Shown here: piece after piece, positions 1 through 7,300 of the stretch
How positions within the stretch are numbered: position 1 is the stretch's first letter
How the letters are laid out: every line of letters begins with the position of its first letter
From: Bacillus sp. (in: firmicutes)
GTDB lineage: Bacteria > Bacillota > Bacilli > Bacillales > Bacillaceae
Length of the DNA stretch: 43,232 bases
Reading direction: 5' to 3'
NCBI GenBank assembly: GCA_031180805.1
Contig: JAPSLL010000002.1
Coordinates: forward strand, 1-43,232
Notes under the pieces: generated by a model
What the model was told of the DNA's origin: nothing
Database searches by the model: none
Seen by the model: the letters and a program-made list of their open reading frames with translations, nothing else
Made by a program: the position numbers and the translations under genes

Positions 1-180
1 GGCAACAACACCGATAATGGCTAATAGGATTTTCGTGAAAGTTGAGTCTGTTTTCATAAAGCCTTTATATGAAAAATACATCACTGTAAGACTAAGGGCT
101 AAAGCAATCATTGGTGCCAAATTTGATAAGAGGACAATCGCTGCCACCCCACCTAAAATAAATAAACCAAATTTTTTCAT
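1..180 (-). CDS. Small membrane protein, lmo0954-like (3' part missing)
   Basis: The reading frame starts at ATG 180 behind a strong AGGAGG ribosome binding site and runs off the window edge, so only the first 60 residues are visible. The protein begins MKKFGLFILGGVAAIVLLSN and is hydrophobic throughout, with two likely membrane segments (about residues 4-36 and 48-60) separated by a short polar loop (YKGFMKTDSTF). This pattern fits a small two- or three-segment membrane protein family of Bacillus and Listeria (lmo0954-like), often found near phage-shock or LiaF-type envelope genes and sometimes mislabelled flagellar rod protein. Its function is not established. The family call rests on remembered sequence pattern. 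A plus-strand frame over the same bases is only its shadow. Confidence 0.6.
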   Translation of the reverse strand, partial: MKKFGLFILGGVAAIVLLSNLAPMIALALSLTVMYFSYKGFMKTDSTFTKILLAIIGVVA

Positions 181-518
181 CTTATCTTCCTCCTTTCTAT
201 AAATGTAGCGGTGATATTTACCGCCTTATTAATTATCTATCTCAACCTTAGCCTTATCAGCTTATTGGTGTTGATAGTGTGTTTGTTTATAGCTTTATCT
301 TACCTACTTTTCCTTTTTCCAATAACGTGCCCTAGCTTTATTTTCAGCTAAGACTTAAGACGTAGTCGCCGTAAGACTTTTATATATAGAAGAAAAAATC
401 ACGCTGAACAATACATGTTTTTTACACAATAGGTAAAAATTATCTTAAATGGGTTCACGGTTTCATTTTTGAGTTTTTCATGCTAACGGAAGCGTGTTCG
501 TGGAAAGGGAGGATACTA
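181..518. other. Divergent intergenic region
   Basis: This AT-rich gap lies between the minus-strand membrane protein and the plus-strand oxidoreductase, so it should hold both promoters. A small hairpin, GCGGT-gatattt-ACCGC (208-224), would lie in the 5' leader of the minus-strand gene just before its ribosome binding site. TTTACA at 421-426 is a possible -35 element for the oxidoreductase, but no convincing -10 element follows at the right distance. I see no gene or RNA here. Confidence 0.5.
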
Positions 519-2051
519 ATGACTAATCAGGCGCAAATGCCGTTTGAACCATCATCATATTGGAGAAGCACAACAAGCTTTGAGCGTTATCCAGAGTTAT
601 CAGAGGACATAGACGTTGATGTCGCAATTGTTGGAGGCGGTATTACAGGAATCACTACTGCCTATTTGCTAATGAAGAACGGATTAAAGGTTGCAATTCT
701 TGAAGCAAGCGAATTATTTAATGGAACAACTGGCCACACGACGGCAAAGGTTACCGCTCAGCATGGCCTTATCTATGATGAGTTTATTCAACATATCGGT
801 ATCGAAAAAACACAGAAATATTATGAGGCAAACCAAAACGCACTTGAATTTGTTCGAAAAACCGTAAAAGAGCTTGGGATTGAATGTGATTTAACAACAG
901 AGGATGCCATTATTTATGCAGTCAGTGATCAATATTTGCGGAAGATTGAAAAGGAATATGAAGCATATCAAAAGCTAGGAATCACAAGTGAATTTACCGA
1001 TAAAATTGACTTGCCCATTGATGTTATGGGCGCAATAAAGATGAAGGAGCAAGGACAGTTCCACCCGCTTTCTTATTTAAAAGTCCTAGTACAGGAAATA
1101 ACAAACGCTGGTGGCGAAATCTATGAGAATACAACGGCTGTTGATATCGATACATCAACAGCAAAGCCTAATGTCATCACACGTAATGGCAATCGGGTAT
1201 CTTGTCGTTATGCTATCTCATGCTCCCATTTCCCTTTTTATGATGGTCGAGGATTTTACTTTACAAGATTACATGCAGAACGTTCCTACGTCCTCGGGAT
1301 AAAATCAAAAACCGAGTTTCCAGGTGGTATGTATTATAGTGCGGATTCACCTACTCGCTCGATTCGATATACACCTATGAATGGAGAAAAGCTGCTGCTA
1401 GTTAGTGGGGATGGTCATAAAACAGGACAGGGTACTTCAACTTATAAGCATTACAAAGCTTTAGAGGATTTTGCAGAACAAGTAGTAGGAATTGAGGAAA
1501 TTAAGTATCGTTGGTCTGCACAAGATCTTTATACATTAGATAAAGTTCCTTATGTCGGACAAATTACAGAAAATCATCCAAACGTTCTTGTTGCAACTGG
1601 GTATCGTAAATGGGGGATGTCTAACGGAACAGCTGCCGCACATATTTTATGTGACATTGTTCTTGAAAAGGATAATCCTTATAAGGAACTTTACGATCCT
1701 TCTCGCTTTTATGCAGATCCGAGCATTAAAACCTTCCTTATGCAAAATCTAGATGTAGCAGGACATTTAATTGCAGGGAAATTTGATACTGCTGAAAAAT
1801 TTATTGAAGATGTTGGAAAAGACGAAGGGGCAATTGTTGTTGTTGAAGGTAGACGGGCTGGTTGCTATAGGAATACGGAGGGAGATATTTCCCTTGTTGA
1901 TACGACGTGCACACATATGGGCTGTGAGGTTGAATGGAATAGCGGTGATCGCACATGGGATTGCCCATGCCACGGTTCAAGATATTCTGTCGCAGGAGAA
2001 GTAATCGAGGGACCAGCTAAAAAGCCTTTAACTAAACTTGAATTACCGTAA
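519..2051 (+). CDS. yhfW: FAD-dependent oxidoreductase with C-terminal Rieske domain (YhfW-like)
   Basis: This 510-residue protein joins a DAO-type FAD oxidoreductase to a C-terminal Rieske [2Fe-2S] domain. The FAD-binding GxGxxG motif (VAIVGGGITGITTAYLL) lies near the N-terminus. The Rieske ligands are C464-x-H466 and C482-x-x-H485. Length and domain order match Bacillus subtilis YhfW, a putative Rieske oxidoreductase whose substrate is unknown. The start chosen is ATG 519, six bases after AAAGGGAGG (504-512); the in-frame ATG at 480 has no ribosome binding site. A hairpin terminator follows at 2082. It is a single-gene unit facing away from the nitrate locus, and nothing in the sequence links it to that pathway. 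Confidence 0.85.
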   Translation: MTNQAQMPFEPSSYWRSTTSFERYPELSEDIDVDVAIVGGGITGITTAYLLMKNGLKVAILEASELFNGTTGHTTAKVTAQHGLIYDEFIQHIGIEKTQKYYEANQNALEFVRKTVKELGIECDLTTEDAIIYAVSDQYLRKIEKEYEAYQKLGITSEFTDKIDLPIDVMGAIKMKEQGQFHPLSYLKVLVQEITNAGGEIYENTTAVDIDTSTAKPNVITRNGNRVSCRYAISCSHFPFYDGRGFYFTRLHAERSYVLGIKSKTEFPGGMYYSADSPTRSIRYTPMNGEKLLLVSGDGHKTGQGTSTYKHYKALEDFAEQVVGIEEIKYRWSAQDLYTLDKVPYVGQITENHPNVLVATGYRKWGMSNGTAAAHILCDIVLEKDNPYKELYDPSRFYADPSIKTFLMQNLDVAGHLIAGKFDTAEKFIEDVGKDEGAIVVVEGRRAGCYRNTEGDISLVDTTCTHMGCEVEWNSGDRTWDCPCHGSRYSVAGEVIEGPAKKPLTKLELP

Positions 2052-2081
2052 GACAGCATAGTTTAAATTCATCTTTCCTTT

Positions 2082-2110
2082 AGGTCTGACATATGTCGGA
2101 CCTTTTAAAT
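2082..2110 (+). terminator. Terminator after the yhfW-like gene
   Basis: A near-perfect palindrome, AGGTC-T-GACATATGTC-G-GACCT (2082-2103), is followed by a T-rich stretch. It lies 30 bp after the oxidoreductase stop codon. Confidence 0.7.
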
Positions 2111-2203
2111 TTTTTAACAATAAATAACACTTATTTATCCAACATGTTAAAACCTATTATGGATAGACTATTTGTTAAGAAACGAAACAAGGAGATGATC
2201 GTA

Positions 2204-2347
2204 ATGAAAATGAACGATGGCAAAAGCAAACCGAATCCTAAAGGGAAAATTTACAAACGAAAATCTGAAGCACTTTCAGAGTTCAACCTAAAAAACCAAG
2301 AGCAGCCTGTTCCTCAACCAAAGGACTACGAAGAAATTGAATATTGA
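2204..2347 (+). CDS. Small hypothetical protein, 47 residues
   Basis: The frame is open from 2093, but the real start is most likely ATG 2204, preceded by AAGGAGATGATCGTA. This gives a 47-residue, charged and proline-rich protein (MKMNDGKSKPNPKG... to ...PKDYEEIEY). It has no cysteine, no membrane segment and no signal peptide, and is probably largely unstructured, with a basic N-terminal half and an acidic C-terminal end. I do not recognise a family with a known role. The good ribosome binding site and the strong terminator directly after it (2367-2405) support a real gene. Confidence 0.6.
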   Translation: MKMNDGKSKPNPKGKIYKRKSEALSEFNLKNQEQPVPQPKDYEEIEY

Positions 2348-2366
2348 TATCACATTTTAGTAGAAT

Positions 2367-2405
2367 GGCTGAATCAATCTCCTTGTATTTGATTCAGCCT
2401 TTTTT
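2367..2405. terminator. Bidirectional terminator between the small ORF and nasF
   Basis: A perfect 11-bp stem, GGCTGAATCAA (2367-2377) and TTGATTCAGCC (2389-2399), is followed by six T on the plus strand. It sits between convergent genes and touches the stop codon of nasF. The minus-strand side lacks a clean T run, so it works best for the plus-strand gene. Confidence 0.85.
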
Positions 2406-3876
2406 ATAGACTCGTTGTTGCAATTGCTATTGCATCGTTATGCGGATATGATATTTCATAGTAATCCAATAATTTTGCTTTCAACCCATAATTTTTAGCT
2501 GCTTCCTCCGCTTCATTTGTTACACAAAGAAGTTCAACTAGTTCATCCTCTAAAAGGTGTCTAAGCCCACATTTTTCAGCTTCCTTCATAAAAAGTTGAA
2601 CTGCCTCCTTAGATGAAAAGAGGATAGAAGTAATCGAAGCATCTTCAACAGCTCTTTTTATGACCGGGATATATCTTTCATCGATAATTGATTGATATAC
2701 ATCAGCATAATCATACTCACCATATTTATACTCAAGCATCCATAATGGATCGGCTTTTTCCTTAGAACCTACAAGCAATAGCTTCCCTTCCTTAGTCATT
2801 TCATTCTCCAATTTTGCAAATAGCCCTCTTTCTTCTAAAACTTGAACCGTAGCAGAATGCTTACAATAGAGGCTTGCGCGAATTTCACGAATATCAATCT
2901 TTTGCTTTTTTAATAATGAGAAAAAATATGACACAGATGCTGTTGTTGTAAATAAAATTCGTTTATAATTTTCGAGATTATTCATTATCTTCACTTCAAG
3001 ATAACGTTCAGATGTTTTCCATTTAGGAAATTCAATGACGTCTGCTCCCTGCGCTTCAATGTTGTTTGCTAACCCAGCTTCATCCACACACCCACTTACA
3101 GACAGGATTTGCTTGCCAAATAGCGGCTTTTTCTCGAACCATTTCAGCTTTTCTCTTGATGCAACAATATCACCAACAAGTGTAATAGCTGGATTGATAA
3201 TGTTTGCACTTCTCACCTTTTCTGATATTGTTGACAAGGTTCCGACAACACTTTCCTGTCTACTCCATGTACCCCAACGAATGATGATAACAGGTGTATC
3301 TGCAGACTTTCCATGCTTGATAAGATTTTCGCAAATATGCTCAAGATTTGAAATGCCCATGTAAAAGGCAATCGTTTGGACCCCTCTTGCAAGACCTTCC
3401 CAATCAATATCAGGCTTGCCGTTTTTCGATTTATCATGTGCTGTTACCATTGCAAAGGATCCGGCAAAATCACGATGAGTGACAGGAATTCCTGCATATA
3501 ACGGTGCCGCTATACCTGATGTAATACCTGGAACAATTTCATAGGAAATTTGGGCATTTGCTAGAGCCTCAGCCTCCTCACCTACCCTACCAAATATACT
3601 TGGATCTCCACCTTTTAAACGAACAACTGTTAAACCTTCCAATGCTTTATCAACTAAAACATGATTAATTTCTTCTTGTCTCATAAAATGTCTTGTTGGT
3701 AATTTACCACAATAAATTAGTTCACAATTTGCCGGAGCAAAATGCAGCAACTTTGGATTCACTAAACGGTCATAAAGAATAACATCCGCTCGCTTTAACG
3801 CCTCCATACCTTTAACAGTAATCAACTCACTGTCCCCAGGCCCAGCACCAACTAAATATACTTTGCCTTCCCCCAT
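2404..3876 (-). CDS. nasF: Uroporphyrinogen-III C-methyltransferase fused to a HemD-like domain
   Basis: NasF methylates uroporphyrinogen III with S-adenosylmethionine to give precorrin-2, the first step to siroheme, the cofactor of nitrite reductase. The N-terminal half (about residues 1-245) is a CobA/SUMT methyltransferase: VYLVGAGPGDSELITVKG at the start, VVRLKGGDPSIFGR in the middle, and VPGITSGIAAPLYAGIPVTHRDF in the SAM region. The C-terminal half (about 255-490) resembles uroporphyrinogen-III synthase. Length (490) is close to B. subtilis NasF. The start at ATG 3876 follows AGGAGG; another ATG at 3883 is out of frame. It is the last gene of nasDEF but lies 239 bp behind nasE, across a structured gap. 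Confidence 0.92.
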   Translation of the reverse strand: MGEGKVYLVGAGPGDSELITVKGMEALKRADVILYDRLVNPKLLHFAPANCELIYCGKLPTRHFMRQEEINHVLVDKALEGLTVVRLKGGDPSIFGRVGEEAEALANAQISYEIVPGITSGIAAPLYAGIPVTHRDFAGSFAMVTAHDKSKNGKPDIDWEGLARGVQTIAFYMGISNLEHICENLIKHGKSADTPVIIIRWGTWSRQESVVGTLSTISEKVRSANIINPAITLVGDIVASREKLKWFEKKPLFGKQILSVSGCVDEAGLANNIEAQGADVIEFPKWKTSERYLEVKIMNNLENYKRILFTTTASVSYFFSLLKKQKIDIREIRASLYCKHSATVQVLEERGLFAKLENEMTKEGKLLLVGSKEKADPLWMLEYKYGEYDYADVYQSIIDERYIPVIKRAVEDASITSILFSSKEAVQLFMKEAEKCGLRHLLEDELVELLCVTNEAEEAAKNYGLKAKLLDYYEISYPHNDAIAIATTSL

Positions 3877-4115
3877 TTTCCATTACCTCCTGTAGTAATA
3901 AAGTAAAACGTCATGCTAGCAAGGTGAACTAATAGGGATCGTATGGGCAATAATCCCACCTAACCTATACTTCGGTTTCGAGATGAGGCCTTATGCCCGT
4001 TATCGATATAAAGAGAGAGGGCCAACCCTGCAACACAATCTAGTCTTACCGAGCTAAATTGTTGGGAGAGGTCAGACCCAATTAAGTTACACGCTCTGTT
4101 ACTTTTGATTCCTTT
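3877..4115 (-). ncRNA. Structured intercistronic region between nasE and nasF
   Basis: This gap contains no gene but can fold strongly. One arm pair is GGGCAATAA (3945-3953) with TTATGCCC (3991-3998), enclosing further complementary segments. A second hairpin lies at 4026-4066, CCCTGCAACACAATCTAG against CTAAATTGTTGGG, with a 10-base loop. I could not match it to cobalamin, SAM, T-box or other riboswitch consensus elements. It may be an mRNA processing or stability element, an unknown cis-regulatory RNA, or a decayed repeat. The strand is given as that of the nas transcript. Confidence 0.35.
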
Positions 4116-4439
4116 CTATACTAAAAGATAAACGTTATCATCTTCAATTAACGTAGCATACGTTTTCACACAGCCAAAATCAGGTTCTTGAACCTTTCCA
4201 TCCTCAAGGCATATTTTCCAGTCATGCATCGGGCAAAAAACATGCTCACCACTAACAATTCCTTCACTTAACACGCCGCCTTTATGAGGACATTTGTTTT
4301 CTACAGCCTTCACTTTCCCATTCGAAAGTTTAAAAACAGCCACTTCCTTATCCGCTTCAAGCTGAACCGTTTTTCCTACACGTTCCGGTAATTCAGATAA
4401 AGCACCTACATATATTTTTGATTTCGTTAACTCTTTCAT
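4116..4439 (-). CDS. nasE: Assimilatory nitrite reductase small subunit (Rieske)
   Basis: NasE is the small Rieske-type subunit of NADH-dependent assimilatory nitrite reductase and works with NasD to reduce nitrite to ammonium in the cytoplasm. The [2Fe-2S] ligands are visible as C50-x-H52 (NKCPHKGG) and C69-x-x-H72 (FCPMHDW). The chosen start is ATG 4439, ten bases after AGGAGG, giving 107 residues, the family length. A longer frame from 4484 has no ribosome binding site. It lies 232 bp behind nasD, which is an unusually wide gap for partner subunits. Confidence 0.93.
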   Translation of the reverse strand: MKELTKSKIYVGALSELPERVGKTVQLEADKEVAVFKLSNGKVKAVENKCPHKGGVLSEGIVSGEHVFCPMHDWKICLEDGKVQEPDFGCVKTYATLIEDDNVYLLV

Positions 4440-4671
4440 GTCATGTATTCCTCCTAGACTATTAAATAAAACTGCAATCGTCAATGCCTACTTTCACTTT
4501 TAAGCATTTAACAGTAGTGAAACTTGATCTAGGCATTAAGCTAAAGGATAATTTGCACTTTATTTCCTGTTAAGAATCGGAAGTGCCACACCTTTTAAAA
4601 TAAAGGTGTGATCCAGTAATTAATGTCCACTTCCATTAACTTAAGATTCTGAAAATTTTATTCCTGGGTTT
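4440..4671 (-). ncRNA. Structured intercistronic region between nasD and nasE
   Basis: Two nested RNA structures fill this gap. The first pairs AATGCCTA (4483-4490) with TAGGCATT (4530-4537) and inside it TTTCACT (4492-4498) with AGTGAAA (4516-4522). The second has three stacked helices: AGAATC (4573-4578) with GATTCT (4645-4650), GGAAGTG (4579-4585) with CACTTCC (4628-4634), and CACACCTTT (4586-4594) with AAAGGTGTG (4602-4610). There is no long T run after either, so they do not look like intrinsic terminators. I cannot assign them to a known RNA class. Confidence 0.4.
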
Positions 4672-7086
4672 TTACGACATACCAACCGTTTGAAATAGTT
4701 GTTTTGTTGTTTTTTCATTTTCAATAATCTCTTTCCAAGGATCCTTATAAACAGATAAAGCTTCATCCATACGTTCGTTCAATTCTTTTCGCATGTTTTT
4801 ATCGTCTAGTACAGATTGGACATGTGCTAAGCTAACTCGTTCAATCCATGCAGATGTGCGTTCTAAATAATTTGCTGTTTCACGATAATATTGCAGGTAT
4901 GCACCTGTAATCTCCATAGCCTCTTCATCTGTTTTCACTTTATATAGAAGGTCTCCACTACGGACATGGGTACCGCCATTTCCGCCAACATAAATTTCCC
5001 AGCCACCGTCGATGCCGATAAAGCCTATATCTTTAAAGCCAGATTCTGCACAGCTTCTCGGACAAGCCGATACAGCCATCTTCACTTTATGCGGTGTTTG
5101 TAATCCTTCAAATTTCTTTTCAAGTTCAATTCCTAAGCCGATTGAATCTTGAGTACCGAAGCGGCAAAATTGTTCACCGACACAAGTTTTTACTGTTCGA
5201 AGTGATTTTCCATAAGCAAATCCTGAAGGCATATCGAGGTCCTCCCAAACCTTTGGCAGATCGTCCTTCTTCACACCAAGTAAATCAATACGTTGACCAC
5301 CTGTCACCTTCACTAATGGAATTTCGTACTTCTCGACAACGTCAGCAATCCGACGTAAATCCTTAGCATTTGTTACACCGCCATACATTCTTGGTACAAC
5401 AGAATACGTTCCGTCCTTTTGTATATTTGCATGCATTCTTTCATTGACAAAACGAGATTCTCTTTCATCCTCATATTCTTTCGGATGAATCATTCCTAGG
5501 TAGTAGTTTAAAGCAGGGCGACATTTTGAACAGCCTTCCTCTGTATCCCAGCCAAGTACATTCATAACCTCTCTTACATGTGTTAACCCTTTTTCTTTAA
5601 TACCTTCGACAATTTCATCTCTTGATAATGATGTACAGCCACAAATTGCCTCTTTTTGTGCAGATGCATCAAACTCAGATCCAAGTGTTAGCTGAAGAAC
5701 ATCTGCCACTAACGGCTTACAACCACCACATGAACGTGATGCACTCGTACACGCTTTTATCTCATCAACTGATGTACAGCCCTTTTCTTGAATTGCTTGG
5801 ACAATGGCACCTTTTGAAACACCGTTACAGCCGCATATAATTTCATCCGCACTCATTGCTGCAACTAAACTAGTACCAGCTTCTTCGCCAATTGGCTGTA
5901 ATATTGTAATTTTCTCTGTATCAGAGATATCTGCTCCCTTTTTAATCATCGAGAATAGGCGATTTCCCTCTTTGCTATCTCCGAATAAAACCGCTCCGAC
6001 AATTTTATTTCCATTTAAGACAATCTTCTTATAAACTCCATCTTGCTCGTCAAAGATTTTTAACGCCTTTTTATCCTCACCCTCTATAAAGTCACCTGCT
6101 GAGAATACTTCAACGCCAGAAACCTTTAATTGAGTAGATAAGACTGAGCCTTTGTATGGAGCTGTTTCTTTTCCACAGATATGATGAGCAAGCACCTTTG
6201 CTTGTTCATATAATGGCGCAACTAATCCGTATGGAATTCCATTATGCTCCGCACATTCACCAACTGAATACACATTTGGCACATTTGTTTGCAAATAGTC
6301 ATTTACAACAATTCCTCTGTTAACGGTTAAGCCACTTTCCTTTGCAAGCTCGACGTTCGGCTTGATCCCAACAGCCATGACAACTAAATCTGCTTCAAGC
6401 TGTGATCCATCTTGGAACTTTAAGCCTTCTACGCGTTCCTCCCCGTAAATTTCCTGAGTGCTTGCTTCTAATAAAAACTTCATTCCTTGCTTTTCTAATT
6501 CCTTTTGCAAAAGCTTCCCTGCTGTTTCATCTAATTGGCGCTCCATTAGCGTTGGGGCAATGTGGATAACTGTTACATCCATTCCTAAGTTCAATAATCC
6601 ACGAGCTGCTTCTAATCCAAGTAACCCCCCGCCGATAACGGCTGCCTTTTTATATTTTTTCGAAGCCTCTAGCATGATATCTGTATCCTTAATATCACGG
6701 AAGGCTGTTACTCCCTCTTTATCAGCTCCTGGAAGTGGTAAAATAAATGGTACTGAGCCCGTTGCAACAATGACTTCATCATAAGGTATGATTCTTCCTT
6801 TATCAGATACGACAACTTTTTTCTCTGTTTGGATTTTGGTCACTGTCTCTCCTGTATAAAGGGTAATGTTATTTTCCTCATACCAATCCCAATCATTTAA
6901 GGTAATATCACTCACATTTGTATCACCTTGTAATACCTTTGATAAAAGGATTCTATTGTAATTAGGATGTGGCTCACTGCCAAAGATTGTAATATCAAAT
7001 ATATCTTTAGAAATTTTTAGTATTTCTTCGATTGCTCGAACCCCGGCCATACCATTCCCAATAAGAACTAGCTTCTTTTTTTCCAC
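4672..7086 (-). CDS. nasD: Assimilatory nitrite reductase large subunit
   Basis: NasD reduces nitrite to ammonium using NADH, FAD, [2Fe-2S], [4Fe-4S] and siroheme. At the N-terminus is a pyridine nucleotide-disulphide reductase domain (LIGNGMAGVRAIEE; second dinucleotide motif AAVIGGGLLGLEAARGL). Two BFD-type [2Fe-2S] modules follow, CGCNGVSKG with SCGGCKP and CGCTSLSRD with GCSKCRP. The C-terminal siroheme/[4Fe-4S] site has all four cysteines, C-VGEQF-C and C-PRS-C. Length 804 matches B. subtilis NasD. The start codon is GTG, eight bases after GGGGAGG. A TnrA box and a matching -10 element lie upstream, so it has its own promoter. Confidence 0.95.
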   Translation of the reverse strand: MEKKKLVLIGNGMAGVRAIEEILKISKDIFDITIFGSEPHPNYNRILLSKVLQGDTNVSDITLNDWDWYEENNITLYTGETVTKIQTEKKVVVSDKGRIIPYDEVIVATGSVPFILPLPGADKEGVTAFRDIKDTDIMLEASKKYKKAAVIGGGLLGLEAARGLLNLGMDVTVIHIAPTLMERQLDETAGKLLQKELEKQGMKFLLEASTQEIYGEERVEGLKFQDGSQLEADLVVMAVGIKPNVELAKESGLTVNRGIVVNDYLQTNVPNVYSVGECAEHNGIPYGLVAPLYEQAKVLAHHICGKETAPYKGSVLSTQLKVSGVEVFSAGDFIEGEDKKALKIFDEQDGVYKKIVLNGNKIVGAVLFGDSKEGNRLFSMIKKGADISDTEKITILQPIGEEAGTSLVAAMSADEIICGCNGVSKGAIVQAIQEKGCTSVDEIKACTSASRSCGGCKPLVADVLQLTLGSEFDASAQKEAICGCTSLSRDEIVEGIKEKGLTHVREVMNVLGWDTEEGCSKCRPALNYYLGMIHPKEYEDERESRFVNERMHANIQKDGTYSVVPRMYGGVTNAKDLRRIADVVEKYEIPLVKVTGGQRIDLLGVKKDDLPKVWEDLDMPSGFAYGKSLRTVKTCVGEQFCRFGTQDSIGLGIELEKKFEGLQTPHKVKMAVSACPRSCAESGFKDIGFIGIDGGWEIYVGGNGGTHVRSGDLLYKVKTDEEAMEITGAYLQYYRETANYLERTSAWIERVSLAHVQSVLDDKNMRKELNERMDEALSVYKDPWKEIIENEKTTKQLFQTVGMS

Positions 7087-7116
7087 CTGTAGTTCCTCCC
7101 CTAGAAAGTTTCCTTT

Positions 7117-7168
7117 ACTATAACACGGTAAATTGCAATATTTTACTTACATGTTACATTTTCTAACA
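7117..7168 (-). promoter_or_regulatory. TnrA box and promoter of nasD
   Basis: TGTTACATTTTCTAACA (7152-7168) is a perfect match to the TnrA/GlnR consensus TGTnAnATTTTnTnACA. On the minus strand a -10 element, TATAGT, lies at 7117-7122, putting transcription start near 7110, about 50 bp from the box centre. This is the spacing known for TnrA-activated promoters. No good -35 element is present, as expected for an activated promoter. Confidence 0.85.
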
Positions 7169-7249
7169 TAATTTATTTTGCTTGGAGATAAGTCTCATGT
7201 TTCTTGTTTTGAGCCATACAAGGCTCATTTCTCTCGAAAGCAGATAAAG

Positions 7250-7295
7250 AGAGTGACTCAAAAGAGTCTGAACCTTTGTTTTTGAGCCACCCTCA
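7250..7295. repeat. Short (internally deleted) copy of the palindromic repeat
   Basis: GTGACTCAAAAGAGTCTGAA followed by CCTTTGTTTTTGAGCCAC gives the two ends of the longer repeat seen at 18600 and 32837, without the middle. The outer arms GTGACTCAAA and TTTGAGCCAC pair with one mismatch. It begins a few bases after the nasC stop codon and may act as a weak terminator between nasC and nasD. A separate small hairpin, GAGCC-atacaa-GGCTC, lies at 7211-7226. Confidence 0.6.
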
Positions 7296-7300
7296 CTACA

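Noticed and set aside
17-202. Plus-strand open frame of 61 codons at the left edge
   Set aside because: The minus strand of the same bases carries a hydrophobic protein with a strong ribosome binding site; the plus frame has none.
1771-2004. Open frames overlapping the Rieske region on both strands
   Set aside because: They are shadows of the oxidoreductase gene, without ribosome binding sites.
3877-4115. Cobalamin, SAM or T-box riboswitch before nasF
   Set aside because: The conserved core elements of these classes (B12 box, SAM core, T-box sequence) are not present, so only an unclassified structure is reported.
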